NCBI GenBank assembly: GCA_023150295.1
Contig: JAKLLE010000006.1
Location: 18,491-82,490, forward strand
Length of the DNA stretch: 64,000 bases
Reading direction: 5' to 3'
DNA from: Giesbergeria sp.
Lineage (GTDB): Bacteria > Pseudomonadota > Gammaproteobacteria > Burkholderiales > Burkholderiaceae_C
Part shown: one piece after another, positions 49,174 through 58,834 of the stretch
How the letters are laid out: every line of letters begins with the position of its first letter
How positions within the stretch are numbered: position 1 is the first letter of the stretch
Made by a program: the position numbers and the translations under genes
Notes under the pieces: model-generated
Databases searched by the model: none
Told to the model about the DNA's origin: nothing
The model's input: the letters and a program-made list of their open reading frames with translations, nothing else

Positions 49174-49655
49174 ACGCAGCGACCACCATGCCCACAGACA
49201 CCCATGCACGGGAGGCCCGCCTGGAGCCGCTGAGCCTGGCACGCTTGGACGAGGTGCTGGCCATCGAAGCCCAGGCCCACCCCCACCCCTGGTCGCGCCG
49301 CCAATTCACTGATGCCCTGGCCAGCGGCTACCGCATCGACCTGCTCCTGGGCGGCGATCAGGTGCTGGGCTACTTTGTGGCCATGCGCGGCGTGGAAGAG
49401 GCCCACCTGCTGAATCTGACCGTGGCACCCGCCTTCCAGCGCCAGGGCTGGGGCCAGATCCTGCTGGACGCACTGGCACTGTGGGCGCGCGGCCAGGGCC
49501 TGCAATGGCTGTGGCTGGAGGTACGCATGGGCAACGACCGGGCGCGCGCGGTGTACCAGGCTAACGGCTTCCAGCAGGTTGGGCTGCGCAAGCGCTACTA
49601 CCCCGCTGCTGGTGATGCGCGCGAAGACGCCCTGGTGATGAGCCGCGCACTGTGA
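49170..49655 (+). CDS. rimI: Ribosomal protein bS18 N-acetyltransferase
   Basis: 161 residues. GNAT fold: HLLNLTVAPAFQRQGWGQILLDAL holds the acetyl-CoA loop (QRQGWG), followed by LEVRMGNDRARAVYQANGFQQVGLRKRYY. Coupling to tsaB is the usual bacterial arrangement. A second ATG at codon 7 is possible. Confidence 0.9.
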   Translation: MNAATTMPTDTHAREARLEPLSLARLDEVLAIEAQAHPHPWSRRQFTDALASGYRIDLLLGGDQVLGYFVAMRGVEEAHLLNLTVAPAFQRQGWGQILLDALALWARGQGLQWLWLEVRMGNDRARAVYQANGFQQVGLRKRYYPAAGDAREDALVMSRAL

Positions 49656-50410
49656 TGGACGCCCAGCCCCCCCGCCTGCCACTCGACCCCCGCCAGCGCG
49701 CCATGCTGCAGGAAATGGGCGTGCGGCTGTGGCTGCCAGGGGACGGCTCCAGCGGGGATAGGCCCGCTGCACCGCCTGCCGTGCGCCCAAGGGCGGCCCC
49801 CCAGATCCCAGCGACCAGCGAGCCGCAACGCAGCGCTGCCACGTCGGTGCCGACACGGCCCGCAGCAGTGCCCACGAACACGGCGCAGGCAACCCCCACC
49901 GGCACCGCAGCCGCCGAGCACGCGCTGCTGCGACCCCCGCGCGCGCTGTACCCCGATGCCGACCCCGCACAGTGCCCACCCGCGCTGGGCAACGCCTGGC
50001 TGCTGGTGGCCGAGGGCGTGCACGGCAGCGCCACCCTGGCGGAGCAGGCCGAACGCCTGCTCGACAACATGCTGCGGGCACTCTGCCTGCACCAGCATCC
50101 CCAGGTGCATCTGTGCACGCTGGAACTGGCCCCCTCTGGGCCCGCAGGCGCGGGTGTGGACGCGGCACTGGCCGACGCGGTGGCGCAGCTTGCACCTGCG
50201 GTGGTGCTGGTGATGGGCCGCGCCGCCGTGCGCCACTGCCTGGGCCGCAGCGAGCCGCTGGGGCAACTGCGCGGCCAGTCCTTCACGCTGGCCGGGGTGC
50301 CTGCGGTGGTCACCTTCGATGCGCCGGTGCTGCTGCGCTCCCCCGGCCTCAAGCCTGCGGCCTGGGAAGACCTGTGCCGCGCACGTGCGCTGGCCGCCGC
50401 AACGGCATAA
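49655..50410 (+). CDS. Uracil-DNA glycosylase superfamily protein, degenerate
   Basis: 251 residues. In the tsaB-rimI cluster of related bacteria this place holds a family 4-like uracil-DNA glycosylase. The C-terminal pattern PVLLRSPGLKPAAWEDLCRAR and GQLRGQSFTLAGVPAVVTFD fit the superfamily, but motif 1 (usually GEAPG...) reads LLVAEGVHG and iron-sulfur cysteines are not evident. Residues 30-95 are disordered. Activity is doubtful. Confidence 0.65.
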   Translation: MDAQPPRLPLDPRQRAMLQEMGVRLWLPGDGSSGDRPAAPPAVRPRAAPQIPATSEPQRSAATSVPTRPAAVPTNTAQATPTGTAAAEHALLRPPRALYPDADPAQCPPALGNAWLLVAEGVHGSATLAEQAERLLDNMLRALCLHQHPQVHLCTLELAPSGPAGAGVDAALADAVAQLAPAVVLVMGRAAVRHCLGRSEPLGQLRGQSFTLAGVPAVVTFDAPVLLRSPGLKPAAWEDLCRARALAAATA

Positions 50411-50573
50411 AGCGCGCGCTGCAACAAAGCCAGTGCGATAATTCCCAGCTTGCAATTTGGAGCCTTTGCCATGGAAGCCTATCCCAGTCGATAGCTTTCA
50501 GCTCCCTGGTTCGTGCCGGGGCTGAAAGCGCCCCCAACCCAGCCCCCGGCCACCCCCTTCAGGGAGCAATCGC

Positions 50574-51560
50574 ATGCTCAATATCTTCACGCTCGCCAAC
50601 GGGCGCCTCGTCCAGGAAGAAATCGAATCGCTGGAAGAGCTGTCCCGCTTCCAGCCCATCTGGGTCGATCTGGAGTCGCCCACGCTGGACGAAAAGCGCT
50701 GGGTCACGCAGTACTACGGCCTGTCCATCCCCGAAGACGCGATGGACGAGGACATCGAAGAATCCGCCCGCTTCTACGAAGAAGACAACGGCGAACTGCA
50801 CATCCGCAGCGACTTCCTGATCGACGACAACGAGCAGCCGCGTTCGGTGCGCGTGGCCTTTATCCTGAACCTCATCAACCCCAGCCTGCGCAGCAAGGGT
50901 GTGCTGTTCTCGATCCATGACGAGGACATCCCGGTGTTTCGGTTGTTGCGCCTGCGCGCGCGTCGCGCACCAGGCCTGATCGAGGACGCACGCGATGTGC
51001 TGCTCAAGCTGTTCGACGCCGATGCCGAGTACTCCGCCGACACGCTCGAAGGCATTTACGACGATCTGAAGAAGGTCAGCAACCAGGTGCTGGCCGGGGA
51101 CGTGACCGACGCCCGCGCCGGTGAAGTGCTGGCGGCCATCGCACGCCAGGAAGACCTGAACGGCCGCATCCGCCGCAACGTCATGGACACGCGCCGCGCC
51201 GTGAGCTTCATGATGCGCAGCAAGATGCTCAACGCCGAGCAGTTCGAAGACGCGCGCCAGATTCTGCGGGACCTGGATTCGCTCGATGGCCACACGGCGT
51301 TTCTGTTCGACAAGATCAACTTCCTGATGGACGCCACGGTCGGTTTCATCAACATCAACCAGAACAAGATCATCAAGATTTTCTCGGTGGCCAGCGTGGC
51401 CCTGCTTCCGCCCACGCTGATCGCCAGCATCTATGGCATGAACTTTCAGTACATGCCCGAGCTGAGCCAGAAATGGGGCTACCCGTTCGCGCTGGCCCTG
51501 ATGGTCTCCAGTGCATTGGTGCCCATGTGGTACTTCCGCAAACGGGGCTGGTTGAAGTAA
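50574..51560 (+). CDS. corA: Magnesium/cobalt transporter CorA
   Basis: 328 residues. Acidic N-terminal domain, long helix (AAIARQEDLNGRIRRNVMDTRR) and two C-terminal transmembrane helices joined by a loop with the YGMNF selectivity signature (SIYGMNFQYMPE). Inner-membrane pentameric Mg2+ channel. Preceded by a 160-bp gap with no visible gene. Confidence 0.93.
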   Translation: MLNIFTLANGRLVQEEIESLEELSRFQPIWVDLESPTLDEKRWVTQYYGLSIPEDAMDEDIEESARFYEEDNGELHIRSDFLIDDNEQPRSVRVAFILNLINPSLRSKGVLFSIHDEDIPVFRLLRLRARRAPGLIEDARDVLLKLFDADAEYSADTLEGIYDDLKKVSNQVLAGDVTDARAGEVLAAIARQEDLNGRIRRNVMDTRRAVSFMMRSKMLNAEQFEDARQILRDLDSLDGHTAFLFDKINFLMDATVGFININQNKIIKIFSVASVALLPPTLIASIYGMNFQYMPELSQKWGYPFALALMVSSALVPMWYFRKRGWLK

Positions 51561-51600
51561 AAATCGGCTCCAGCGCTTATGAATAAAGCGCAAGCAGCTA

Positions 51601-52356
51601 TTATTTTGATAGCAAATCAAGCAGGTGCCGCACCATGTGGTCGGCGTAGCGGCTCGCAACGTTCTGGATGAAGGCGGGAAAATCCACGTGCGCGGCGTCG
51701 TCCGCACGGTCGGAGATGGTGCGCACGGCTGCGAACGGCACGCCATAGTCCAGGCACACCTGCGCCACGGCGGCGCCCTCCATTTCCACGGCCAACACGT
51801 CGTGGCCTGCCGCCAGCAGCGGCGCGCGCAGCGCTTGCGACACCTTGGCGCTGGTGATGAACTGGTCTCCACTGGCAATCAAGCCCTGGTGCAGGCGCGG
51901 CGCGTGGCCATCGGCGTGTCGGTACAGGCGCTGCCCCTCGCTGCCCAGGCAATGCTGCACCGCCTGCGCCAGGAGCGCAGACAGCGCCGCATCGCAGGGC
52001 AGGCGCACGCCCGGGTAACCTGGCACAAGCCAGCGCTCAAACAAGGGGGTGACATCCATATCGTGCTGCACATAGTCTTGCGCCACCACCACATCGCCCA
52101 CCCGCACCCCATCGCCCACACCACCGGCCACGCCCGTGAACACGATGCGCGTGGTAGAAAACTGCTCGACCAGCACCGTGGCCGTGGTGGCGGCTGCCAC
52201 CTTTCCCATGCCCGACAGCGCCAGGACCACCGGCATGCCATGCAGCATCCCCACCCAGAAGGAACGCCCGGCGTGCCGGACGTGGCGCGCCTGGCCCAGG
52301 CTCTCGACCAGGCCGGATTGTTCTTCGGGAAGTGCGCTGAGGATGGCGGTGGTCAT
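51601..52356 (-). CDS. 5'-methylthioadenosine/S-adenosylhomocysteine nucleosidase
   Basis: 251 residues. ALSGMGKVAAATTATVL, TGVAGGVGDGVRVGDVV and VEMEGAAVAQVC with TISDRADD match MTA/SAH nucleosidases, which hydrolyse both by-products to adenine and thioribose sugars. ATG at 52356; further upstream codons are the shadow of the fadD end. Slightly longer than E. coli Pfs. Confidence 0.9.
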   Translation of the reverse strand: MTTAILSALPEEQSGLVESLGQARHVRHAGRSFWVGMLHGMPVVLALSGMGKVAAATTATVLVEQFSTTRIVFTGVAGGVGDGVRVGDVVVAQDYVQHDMDVTPLFERWLVPGYPGVRLPCDAALSALLAQAVQHCLGSEGQRLYRHADGHAPRLHQGLIASGDQFITSAKVSQALRAPLLAAGHDVLAVEMEGAAVAQVCLDYGVPFAAVRTISDRADDAAHVDFPAFIQNVASRYADHMVRHLLDLLSK

Positions 52357-52424
52357 GGGGGCGATCGTGAAGAAAAAAGAGCGGCCTGGGGCCGCTCGGT
52401 ATTGTCGCGCAGCAGCGCTGGGGC

Positions 52425-54104
52425 TTATTTCTTGTCGCGCAGTTCGCGCCGCAGGATCTTGCCCACCGGGGTCTTGGGCAGCTCGGTGCGGAATTCCACC
52501 GTCTTGGGCTGCTTGTAGCCGGTCAGGTTGTGGCGGCAGTAGTCGCGCACCTGGGCTTCGGTCAGGTCGGGGTCTTTCTTGACGATGACGAGCTTGACCG
52601 CCTCGCCGGACTTGTCGTCCAGCACGCCCACGGCGGCACATTCCATCACGCCAGGGCAGTTGGCCACCACTTCTTCCACCTCGTTGGGATAGACGTTGAA
52701 GCCGCTGACCAGGATCATGTCCTTCTTGCGGTCCACGATCTTGAAGAAGCCGCGCTCGTCCATCACGCCCACGTCGCCGGTCTTGAAGTAGCCATCGGCC
52801 GTCATGACCTTGGCGGTTTCGTCCGGGCGCTGCCAGTAGCCCGCCATCACCTGCGGGCCCTTGATGGCGATTTCGCCGGGCTGGCCCAGCTCGGTGACCT
52901 CGTTGCCTTCGTCATCGAGCAACTTCATGCTGGTGCCGGGCAGCGGCAGGCCGATGGTGCCGGTGAACTCGGTGGCGGTCACCGGGTTGCAGCTGGCCGA
53001 AGGGCTGGTCTCGGACAGGCCGTAACCCTCGCAGATCGGGCAGCCCGTCTTGTCCAGCCACAGCTTGGCCACAGCACCCTGCACCGCCATGCCGCCACCC
53101 ACGGCCACCTTGAGGTTCTTCCAGTTGACAGTGTTGAAATCCGGGTGGTTGGCCAGACCGTTGAACAGGGTGTTGACCGCCGGGAAGCTGTGGAAGGTGT
53201 GCTTGGACAGCTCCTTGAGCACCCCGGGCAGGTCGCGCGGGTTGGGAATCAGGATGGTCTTGCCGCCGGTGCGCATGGACAGCATCATGTTCACGGTGAA
53301 CGCGAAGATGTGGTACAGCGGCAGCGCGCACACGGCCGTGGGCTGTTCGCCTGCGGGCACCTTGTTCATCACCGGTGCATTCCAGGCCTCGGACTGCAGC
53401 ACGTTGGCAATGATGTTGCGATGCAGCAGCACTGCGCCCTTGCTCACGCCCGTGGTGCCGCCGGTGTATTGCAGCAGGGCAATGTCATCGGGCTTGATGT
53501 CCGGCTTCTTGAGCGTTCCACGGGTGCCCTGGGCAATGGCCTCGTTGAAGCGCACGGCCCCCGGCAGGTCGTAGGCGGGAACCATCTTCTTGACGTTGCG
53601 CACCACGTAGTTGACCAGCGCGCCCTTGAGCAAGCCCAACTGGTCACCCATGGCGCACAGCACCACATGCTTGACCGGCGTGTGCGTGATGCACTGCTGC
53701 AGCGTGGTGGCAAAATTTTCGATAATGACAATCGCCTTGGAGCCCGAGTCCTTGAGCTGGTGCTCCAGTTCGCGCGGCGTGTACAGCGGGTTGACGTTGA
53801 CCACCACGAAGCCGGCGCGCAGGATGGCCGCCACGGCCACGGGGTACTGGGGCACATTGGGCATCATGATGGCCACGCGGTCACCCTTGACCAAGCCCAG
53901 GCCCTGCAGGTATGCCGCAAAGGCCTTGCTCAGCGAGTCGGTCTGCGCGTAACTGACATCCTTGCCCATGAAGCTGTAGGCCACGCGGTCTGCGTACTTC
54001 TGGAAGGCTTCTTCCATCAGCGCCACGAGGGAAGGGTACTGCCCCGGGTCGATGTCTGCAGGTACGCCAGACGGATAGCTCTTGAGCCAAATGCGGTCGG
54101 TCAT
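52425..54104 (-). CDS. fadD: Long-chain-fatty-acid-CoA ligase
   Basis: 559 residues. AMP-binding signature LLQYTGGTTGVSKGAVLLHRN, then GYGLSETSP, and the C-terminal GYFKTGDVGVMDERGFFKIVDRKKDMI with the catalytic Lys near GKILRRELRDKK. Activates fatty acids to acyl-CoA at the membrane. ATG at 54104 (AGGAG 8 nt upstream) preferred to a TTG two codons earlier. Confidence 0.92.
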   Translation of the reverse strand: MTDRIWLKSYPSGVPADIDPGQYPSLVALMEEAFQKYADRVAYSFMGKDVSYAQTDSLSKAFAAYLQGLGLVKGDRVAIMMPNVPQYPVAVAAILRAGFVVVNVNPLYTPRELEHQLKDSGSKAIVIIENFATTLQQCITHTPVKHVVLCAMGDQLGLLKGALVNYVVRNVKKMVPAYDLPGAVRFNEAIAQGTRGTLKKPDIKPDDIALLQYTGGTTGVSKGAVLLHRNIIANVLQSEAWNAPVMNKVPAGEQPTAVCALPLYHIFAFTVNMMLSMRTGGKTILIPNPRDLPGVLKELSKHTFHSFPAVNTLFNGLANHPDFNTVNWKNLKVAVGGGMAVQGAVAKLWLDKTGCPICEGYGLSETSPSASCNPVTATEFTGTIGLPLPGTSMKLLDDEGNEVTELGQPGEIAIKGPQVMAGYWQRPDETAKVMTADGYFKTGDVGVMDERGFFKIVDRKKDMILVSGFNVYPNEVEEVVANCPGVMECAAVGVLDDKSGEAVKLVIVKKDPDLTEAQVRDYCRHNLTGYKQPKTVEFRTELPKTPVGKILRRELRDKK

Positions 54105-54200
54105 CTCCAAGTCTCCTGATGGTTCAATCTCTGTTGTGTGTGAAAACCGTGCCCAATACTCCGCACGGTCGTGCTTTTTTCCTGTGGGAATTATGCCTTG

Positions 54201-55613
54201 TCAGCCCTTGAGCGCGCCCAGCACTTCATCCAGCATCTTCTTGGCGTCACCGAACAGCATGCGGTTGTTTTCCTTGTAGAAGAGCGGGTTGTCCACGCCG
54301 GCGTAACCCGATGCCATGGAGCGCTTCATCACGATCGAGGTCTTGGCTTTCCACACCTCAAGCACGGGCATGCCTGCGATGGGGCTGGTCGGGTCATCCT
54401 GCGCAGCCGGGTTGACGATGTCATTGGCGCCAATGACGATGGCCACATCGGTGTCCGGGAAGTCCTCGTTGATTTCGTCCATCTCCATCACGATGTCGTA
54501 GGGAACCTTGGCCTCGGCCAGCAGCACGTTCATGTGACCGGGCATGCGGCCCGCCACGGGGTGAATGGCAAAACGCACCTGCACGCCCTTGTCGCGCAGG
54601 GTCTTGGTGATGTCGTTGACGGTGTGCTGTGCCTGGGCCACGGCCATACCGTAGCCGGGCACGATGATGACGCTCTTGGCCTCGCGCAGCATCTCTGCCG
54701 TCTCGGCGGAGCTCACAGGGACCACCTCGCCCTGGGGCGCGGCCGCATCACCCGTCTTGGCCGGGGCTCCACCGCCGGAACCAAAACCACCCGCGATCAC
54801 GCTGATGAAGTTGCGGTTCATCGCGTTGCACATGATGTAGGACAGGATGGCGCCCGAGGAGCCGACCAGCGCGCCGGTCACGATCAGCAGGTCGTTGCTC
54901 AGCATGAAGCCCGTGGCCGCCGCGGCCCAGCCGGAGTAGCTGTTGAGCATGGATACCACCACCGGCATGTCTGCGCCACCGATGGCCATGACCATGTGGA
55001 TGCCGAAGAGCAGCGCGATCACGGTCATCACCACCAGGGGCAACATGCCCGACTGCACATCGTGCGCGGCCAGGAACTCCTTGCCGAACCAGATCACCAC
55101 CAGCAGCGCGACCAGGTTGAGCCAGTGGCGCCCAGGCAGCAGCAGGGGCTTGCCGCCGATCTTGCCGTTGAGCTTGCCGAACGCAATCAGAGAGCCCGAG
55201 AACGTGACAGCGCCGATCAGGATGCCGACGTAGATCTCCACCTCATGGATGGCCTTTTCCGCACCTTGCAGTTGGATCGAGGTATCGACATAGCTGGCAA
55301 AGCCCACAAGACAGGCCGCCAGACCGACCAGGCTGTGCATGAGCGCGACCAGTTCGGGCATCTGGGTCATTTTCACGACCTTGGCGGCATACAGGCCGAT
55401 GCTGCCGCCAACGACCAGGGCACCAACGATCCACACGATGCCCGAGGGGCTGACGCGCGGGCCGAACACCGTGGCCAGCACAGCCAGGGCCATGCCGATC
55501 ATGCCGAACAGATTGCCGCGGCGGGATGTTTCGGGGTTGGACAAGCCTCCGAGGCTGAGGATGAAGAGGATGGCAGCGCCGAGGTAGGCGACAGTGGCGA
55601 GACTTTGGGACAT
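54201..55613 (-). CDS. pntB: NAD(P) transhydrogenase subunit beta
   Basis: 470 residues. Eight or nine transmembrane helices in the first 280 residues and a C-terminal NADP(H)-binding domain ([45 protein letters not shown]). Couples proton entry to NADPH formation with PntA. Begins 30 bp after the pntA stop. Confidence 0.95.
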   Translation of the reverse strand: MSQSLATVAYLGAAILFILSLGGLSNPETSRRGNLFGMIGMALAVLATVFGPRVSPSGIVWIVGALVVGGSIGLYAAKVVKMTQMPELVALMHSLVGLAACLVGFASYVDTSIQLQGAEKAIHEVEIYVGILIGAVTFSGSLIAFGKLNGKIGGKPLLLPGRHWLNLVALLVVIWFGKEFLAAHDVQSGMLPLVVMTVIALLFGIHMVMAIGGADMPVVVSMLNSYSGWAAAATGFMLSNDLLIVTGALVGSSGAILSYIMCNAMNRNFISVIAGGFGSGGGAPAKTGDAAAPQGEVVPVSSAETAEMLREAKSVIIVPGYGMAVAQAQHTVNDITKTLRDKGVQVRFAIHPVAGRMPGHMNVLLAEAKVPYDIVMEMDEINEDFPDTDVAIVIGANDIVNPAAQDDPTSPIAGMPVLEVWKAKTSIVMKRSMASGYAGVDNPLFYKENNRMLFGDAKKMLDEVLGALKG

Positions 55614-55643
55614 GGGGGATTACCTTTCCTGTGGGTCTCGTGT

Positions 55644-57251
55644 TTATTTGCGGAACATGGCCAGCATGCGGCGTGTCACGGCGAAGCCACCGAACATGTT
55701 GATGGCCGTGAGCACGATGGCGGCAAAGGCCAGCCAGAGGATCAGCCCGTCAGGCCTCCCGTTCACCCCGGCTTCGGGCGGGGCAATCTGCACCAGGGCC
55801 CCGATGGCAATGATGCTGGAGATGGCGTTGGTCACACTCATCAGCGGCGTGTGCAGCGCGGGCGTGACGTTCCACACCACCATGTAGCCGATGAAGCAGG
55901 CCAGCACGAACACCGTGAAGTGACCCAGGAAGGCCGCTGGCGCGTAGGCGCCAATGAACCAGAAGGCCACGGCCGCCACTGCAAAAATGATGGCCAGGGT
56001 CTTGGCGGGCAAGGGGCCGCTGCTGCCGTGCCCGTGGCCACCTTTCTTCTGCTCTACCGGCGCAGCCGCTGGCTTGGGAGCGGGCGCTGGGGCCTGCTTG
56101 AGGGGTGGCGCGGGCCAGGTGACGGTGCCGTCCTTGATGACCGTGAGGCCACGGATAGCATCGTCTTCCATGTTGACCACGGCCACGCCGTCCTTGGCCT
56201 TGCACAGTTCCTCGACCAGGCGCAGCAGGTTGGTGGCATAGAGCGTGGACGACTGCTTGGCCAGGCGCGAGGGCAGGTCGGTGTAGCCGATGATGGTCAC
56301 GCCGTGGCGCACCACGGCCTCGCCCGGCACGGTCAGTTCGCAGTTGCCGCCCTGCTCGGCGGCCATGTCCACGATCACGCTGCCGGGCTTCATGCTCCGC
56401 ACCATGTCGGCGGTAATCAGCTTGGGCGCCGGCTTGCCGGGAATCAGGGCGGTGGTGATGATGATGTCCGCATCCTGGGCCTGGGTGGCGTACATCTGGC
56501 GCTGTGCGGCCTGGAAGCCCTCGCTCATGACCTTGGCGTAGCCGCCGCCGCCCGAGCCTTCTTCCTCGTAGTCCACCTTGACGAATTCGCCGCCCAGGGA
56601 CTTGACCTGGTCGGCCACTTCGGCGCGCGTATCGTTGGCACGCACGATGGCGCCCAGGTTGGCCGCCGTGCCGATGGCCGCCAGGCCCGCCACACCGGCA
56701 CCAGCAATAAACACTTTGGCCGGTGGAACCTTGCCCGCCGCCGTGATCTGCCCGTTGAAGTAACGGCCAAAGGCATTGGCCGCCTCGATAACGGCACGGT
56801 AGCCGCTCACGCCCGCCGTGGAGGTGAGCGCATCCATCTTCTGAGCACGGCTCAGGGTGCGTGGCAGGCAGTCCATGGCCAGCACCGTGACCTTGCGGGC
56901 CGCGAGCTGCTGCATGAGTTCAGGGTTCTGGGCCGGCCAGACAAAACCGATCAGCGCTCCACCTTCGCGCATCAACGCCACTTCGTCATTGCTGGGCGGG
57001 CGCACCTTGAGCACCACGTCCGAGGCTGCCCACAGCGCCCCTGCATCGGGCAGCACTTGAGCGCCGACGGCGCGATAGGCCTCATCGCTGAAGTTCGCAG
57101 CCGCGCCCGCGCCGGACTCGATCGCCACGGTGAATCCCAGCTTGATGAGCTTTTCCACCACATCGGGCACAGTGGCCACGCGCTTTTCGCCGGGAAAGGT
57201 TTCCCTGGGAACACCGATGCATTGCACCGGTGCAGTGGGGCTGGTTGTCAT
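55644..57251 (-). CDS. pntA: NAD(P) transhydrogenase subunit alpha
   Basis: 535 residues. NAD-binding domain I ([33 protein letters not shown]), a linker of Ala/Pro and His/Gly, and four C-terminal transmembrane helices ([20 protein letters not shown] onwards). It is the full-length alpha form. ATG at 57251 with GGAGGAG 10 nt upstream; the open frame upstream is not coding. Confidence 0.94.
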   Translation of the reverse strand: MTTSPTAPVQCIGVPRETFPGEKRVATVPDVVEKLIKLGFTVAIESGAGAAANFSDEAYRAVGAQVLPDAGALWAASDVVLKVRPPSNDEVALMREGGALIGFVWPAQNPELMQQLAARKVTVLAMDCLPRTLSRAQKMDALTSTAGVSGYRAVIEAANAFGRYFNGQITAAGKVPPAKVFIAGAGVAGLAAIGTAANLGAIVRANDTRAEVADQVKSLGGEFVKVDYEEEGSGGGGYAKVMSEGFQAAQRQMYATQAQDADIIITTALIPGKPAPKLITADMVRSMKPGSVIVDMAAEQGGNCELTVPGEAVVRHGVTIIGYTDLPSRLAKQSSTLYATNLLRLVEELCKAKDGVAVVNMEDDAIRGLTVIKDGTVTWPAPPLKQAPAPAPKPAAAPVEQKKGGHGHGSSGPLPAKTLAIIFAVAAVAFWFIGAYAPAAFLGHFTVFVLACFIGYMVVWNVTPALHTPLMSVTNAISSIIAIGALVQIAPPEAGVNGRPDGLILWLAFAAIVLTAINMFGGFAVTRRMLAMFRK

Positions 57252-57437
57252 GGATGGTCTCCTCCAGATGGCATGGCCGTTGCGCGAACCCGGGAAGGCT
57301 CGCAGGGGGATGGACGGGCCCGCTCGCTGCCAGCCCGCCCTCGCTCGCATTTTTTTACTGACCGTGAGCTTACATGAAGAACAAGGCGCTTCTATCCCAC
57401 ACAGGACAGCATCGCATAGAGAAGCGCCCCCAAAACG

Positions 57438-57465
57438 CAAACGGCAGCGCGCAGGCTGCCGTTTG
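57438..57465. repeat. 11-bp perfect inverted repeat in the pntA-fba gap
   Basis: CAAACGGCAGC and GCTGCCGTTTG with a 6-nt loop. No T run follows on either strand, so it is only a possible terminator or pause hairpin. Confidence 0.6.
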
Positions 57466-57487
57466 GAGGTATGCAGGCTTGCAACCG

Positions 57488-57654
57488 CTCAGAGGCTGAG
57501 AGCTTTTTGCCCGTGTCCGAAAGGCGCGTCAAAGCGCCGCTGATCGAGGCGCAAAGCGCAGCCATAGCGCGGGCTATGGCGAGCATTTGCAACGACGAGC
57601 AGGGGGGTTTTGGCGTGCAAGGCGGGCATAGGCAAAAGACTCTCAGTCTCTCAG
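57488..57654. mobile_element. MITE-like 167-bp element with 32-bp imperfect inverted ends
   Basis: The left end (CTCAGAGGCTGAGAG, then TTTTTGCC and TGTCCG) is matched by the reverse complement of the right end (CTGAGAGACTGAGAG, then CTTTTGCC and TGCCCG) at roughly 80 percent. Inside are AT-poor sequence, the dyad GCCATAGC/GCTATGGC (57561-57580) and no credible gene. The right end covers the fba stop codon. It fills most of the 399-bp gap between pntA and fba. Mobility is inferred. Confidence 0.5.
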
Positions 57655-58715
57655 TTGACCACCTGGGCCAGGGAGCCCGCCGCGTACATTTGCGCCATGG
57701 CCGTCAAGGTCACGCCCTTGACCTTGCTCCCCTGGCCCTCGCAGCCGAACTCCAGGTAACGCTGCTTGCACACCGCCTTGGCGGCCTCCCGGGCGGGCTT
57801 GAGCCATTCGCGCGCATCGAACTTGTCGGGGTTCTCTGCCATGAATTTGCGCACCGCGCCAGTCATGGCCAAGCGGATGTCGGTGTCGATGTTGATCTTG
57901 CGCACACCGTACTTGATGGCTTCCTGGATTTCCTGGATCGGTACGCCATAGGTCTCTTTCATCTTGCCGCCGTACTGGTTGATGATGGCCAGCAACTCTT
58001 GCGGAACCGACGAGGAGCCGTGCATCACCAGGTGCGTGTTGGGAATGCGGGCGTTGATCTCCTTCACACGGCTGATCGCCAGCACGTCGCCCGTGGGGGG
58101 ACGCGTGAACTTGTAGGCACCGTGGCTGGTACCGATGGCAATGGCCAACGCGTCAAGTTGCGTGGCCTGCACAAAGCGCGCTGCCTCTTCGGGGTCGGTC
58201 AGCATCTGGCTGTGGTCCAGCTTGCCCACGGCGCCGATGCCGTCTTCCTCACCGGCTTCCCCTGTTTCCAAGGATCCCAGGCAACCAAGTTCGCCCTCCA
58301 CCGTCACACCCACCTTGTGGGCCATGTCCACGACCTTGCGCGTCACATCCACGTTGTAGTCGAAGGCGGCAGGGGTCTTGCCGTCTTCCATCAGCGAGCC
58401 GTCCATCATGACCGAGCCAAAGCCCAGGTCGATGGCGCCCGCACACACCTTGGGGCTGGTGCCATGGTCCTGGTGCATGACCAGCGGGATGTGGGGATAG
58501 GCTTCGCAGGCGGCCTGGATGAGATGTTTGATGAAGGACTCGCCCGCATACTTGCGCGCGCCAGCACTGGCCTGCAGGATCACAGGCGCACCCACCTCAT
58601 CGGCGGCCGCCATCACTGCCTGGACCTGTTCCAGATTGTTGACGTTGAAAGCGGGGATGCCATAGCCGTTTTCGGCGGCATGGTCGAGCAGTTCGCGCAT
58701 CGAGACGAGAGGCAT
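57651..58715 (-). CDS. fba: Class II fructose-bisphosphate aldolase
   Basis: 354 residues. [13 protein letters not shown] (zinc His), [20 protein letters not shown] and [12 protein letters not shown] are class II aldolase signatures; the form with [27 protein letters not shown] is the CbbA/Fba type of proteobacteria. Splits fructose-1,6-bisphosphate in glycolysis or makes it in gluconeogenesis. pyk lies upstream on the same strand, pgk further on. Confidence 0.95.
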   Translation of the reverse strand: MPLVSMRELLDHAAENGYGIPAFNVNNLEQVQAVMAAADEVGAPVILQASAGARKYAGESFIKHLIQAACEAYPHIPLVMHQDHGTSPKVCAGAIDLGFGSVMMDGSLMEDGKTPAAFDYNVDVTRKVVDMAHKVGVTVEGELGCLGSLETGEAGEEDGIGAVGKLDHSQMLTDPEEAARFVQATQLDALAIAIGTSHGAYKFTRPPTGDVLAISRVKEINARIPNTHLVMHGSSSVPQELLAIINQYGGKMKETYGVPIQEIQEAIKYGVRKINIDTDIRLAMTGAVRKFMAENPDKFDAREWLKPAREAAKAVCKQRYLEFGCEGQGSKVKGVTLTAMAQMYAAGSLAQVVN

Positions 58716-58834
58716 GGTGGAGGGTCCGTGAAGGTTGAAAAACGGGAGCGGCAGCCCATGGGCCGTAACCGCCTTGTAACCCGCAATTCTACCGACCCCA
58801 ACCCCGCACCGGCCTTACCGGCGCGTGTCCGGCC

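Noticed and set aside
54171..57377. A 1068-codon open frame on the + strand
   Set aside because: It is the antisense shadow of pntB and pntA. High GC content keeps the reverse frame free of stops; composition is Gly/His/Arg-rich and matches no protein.
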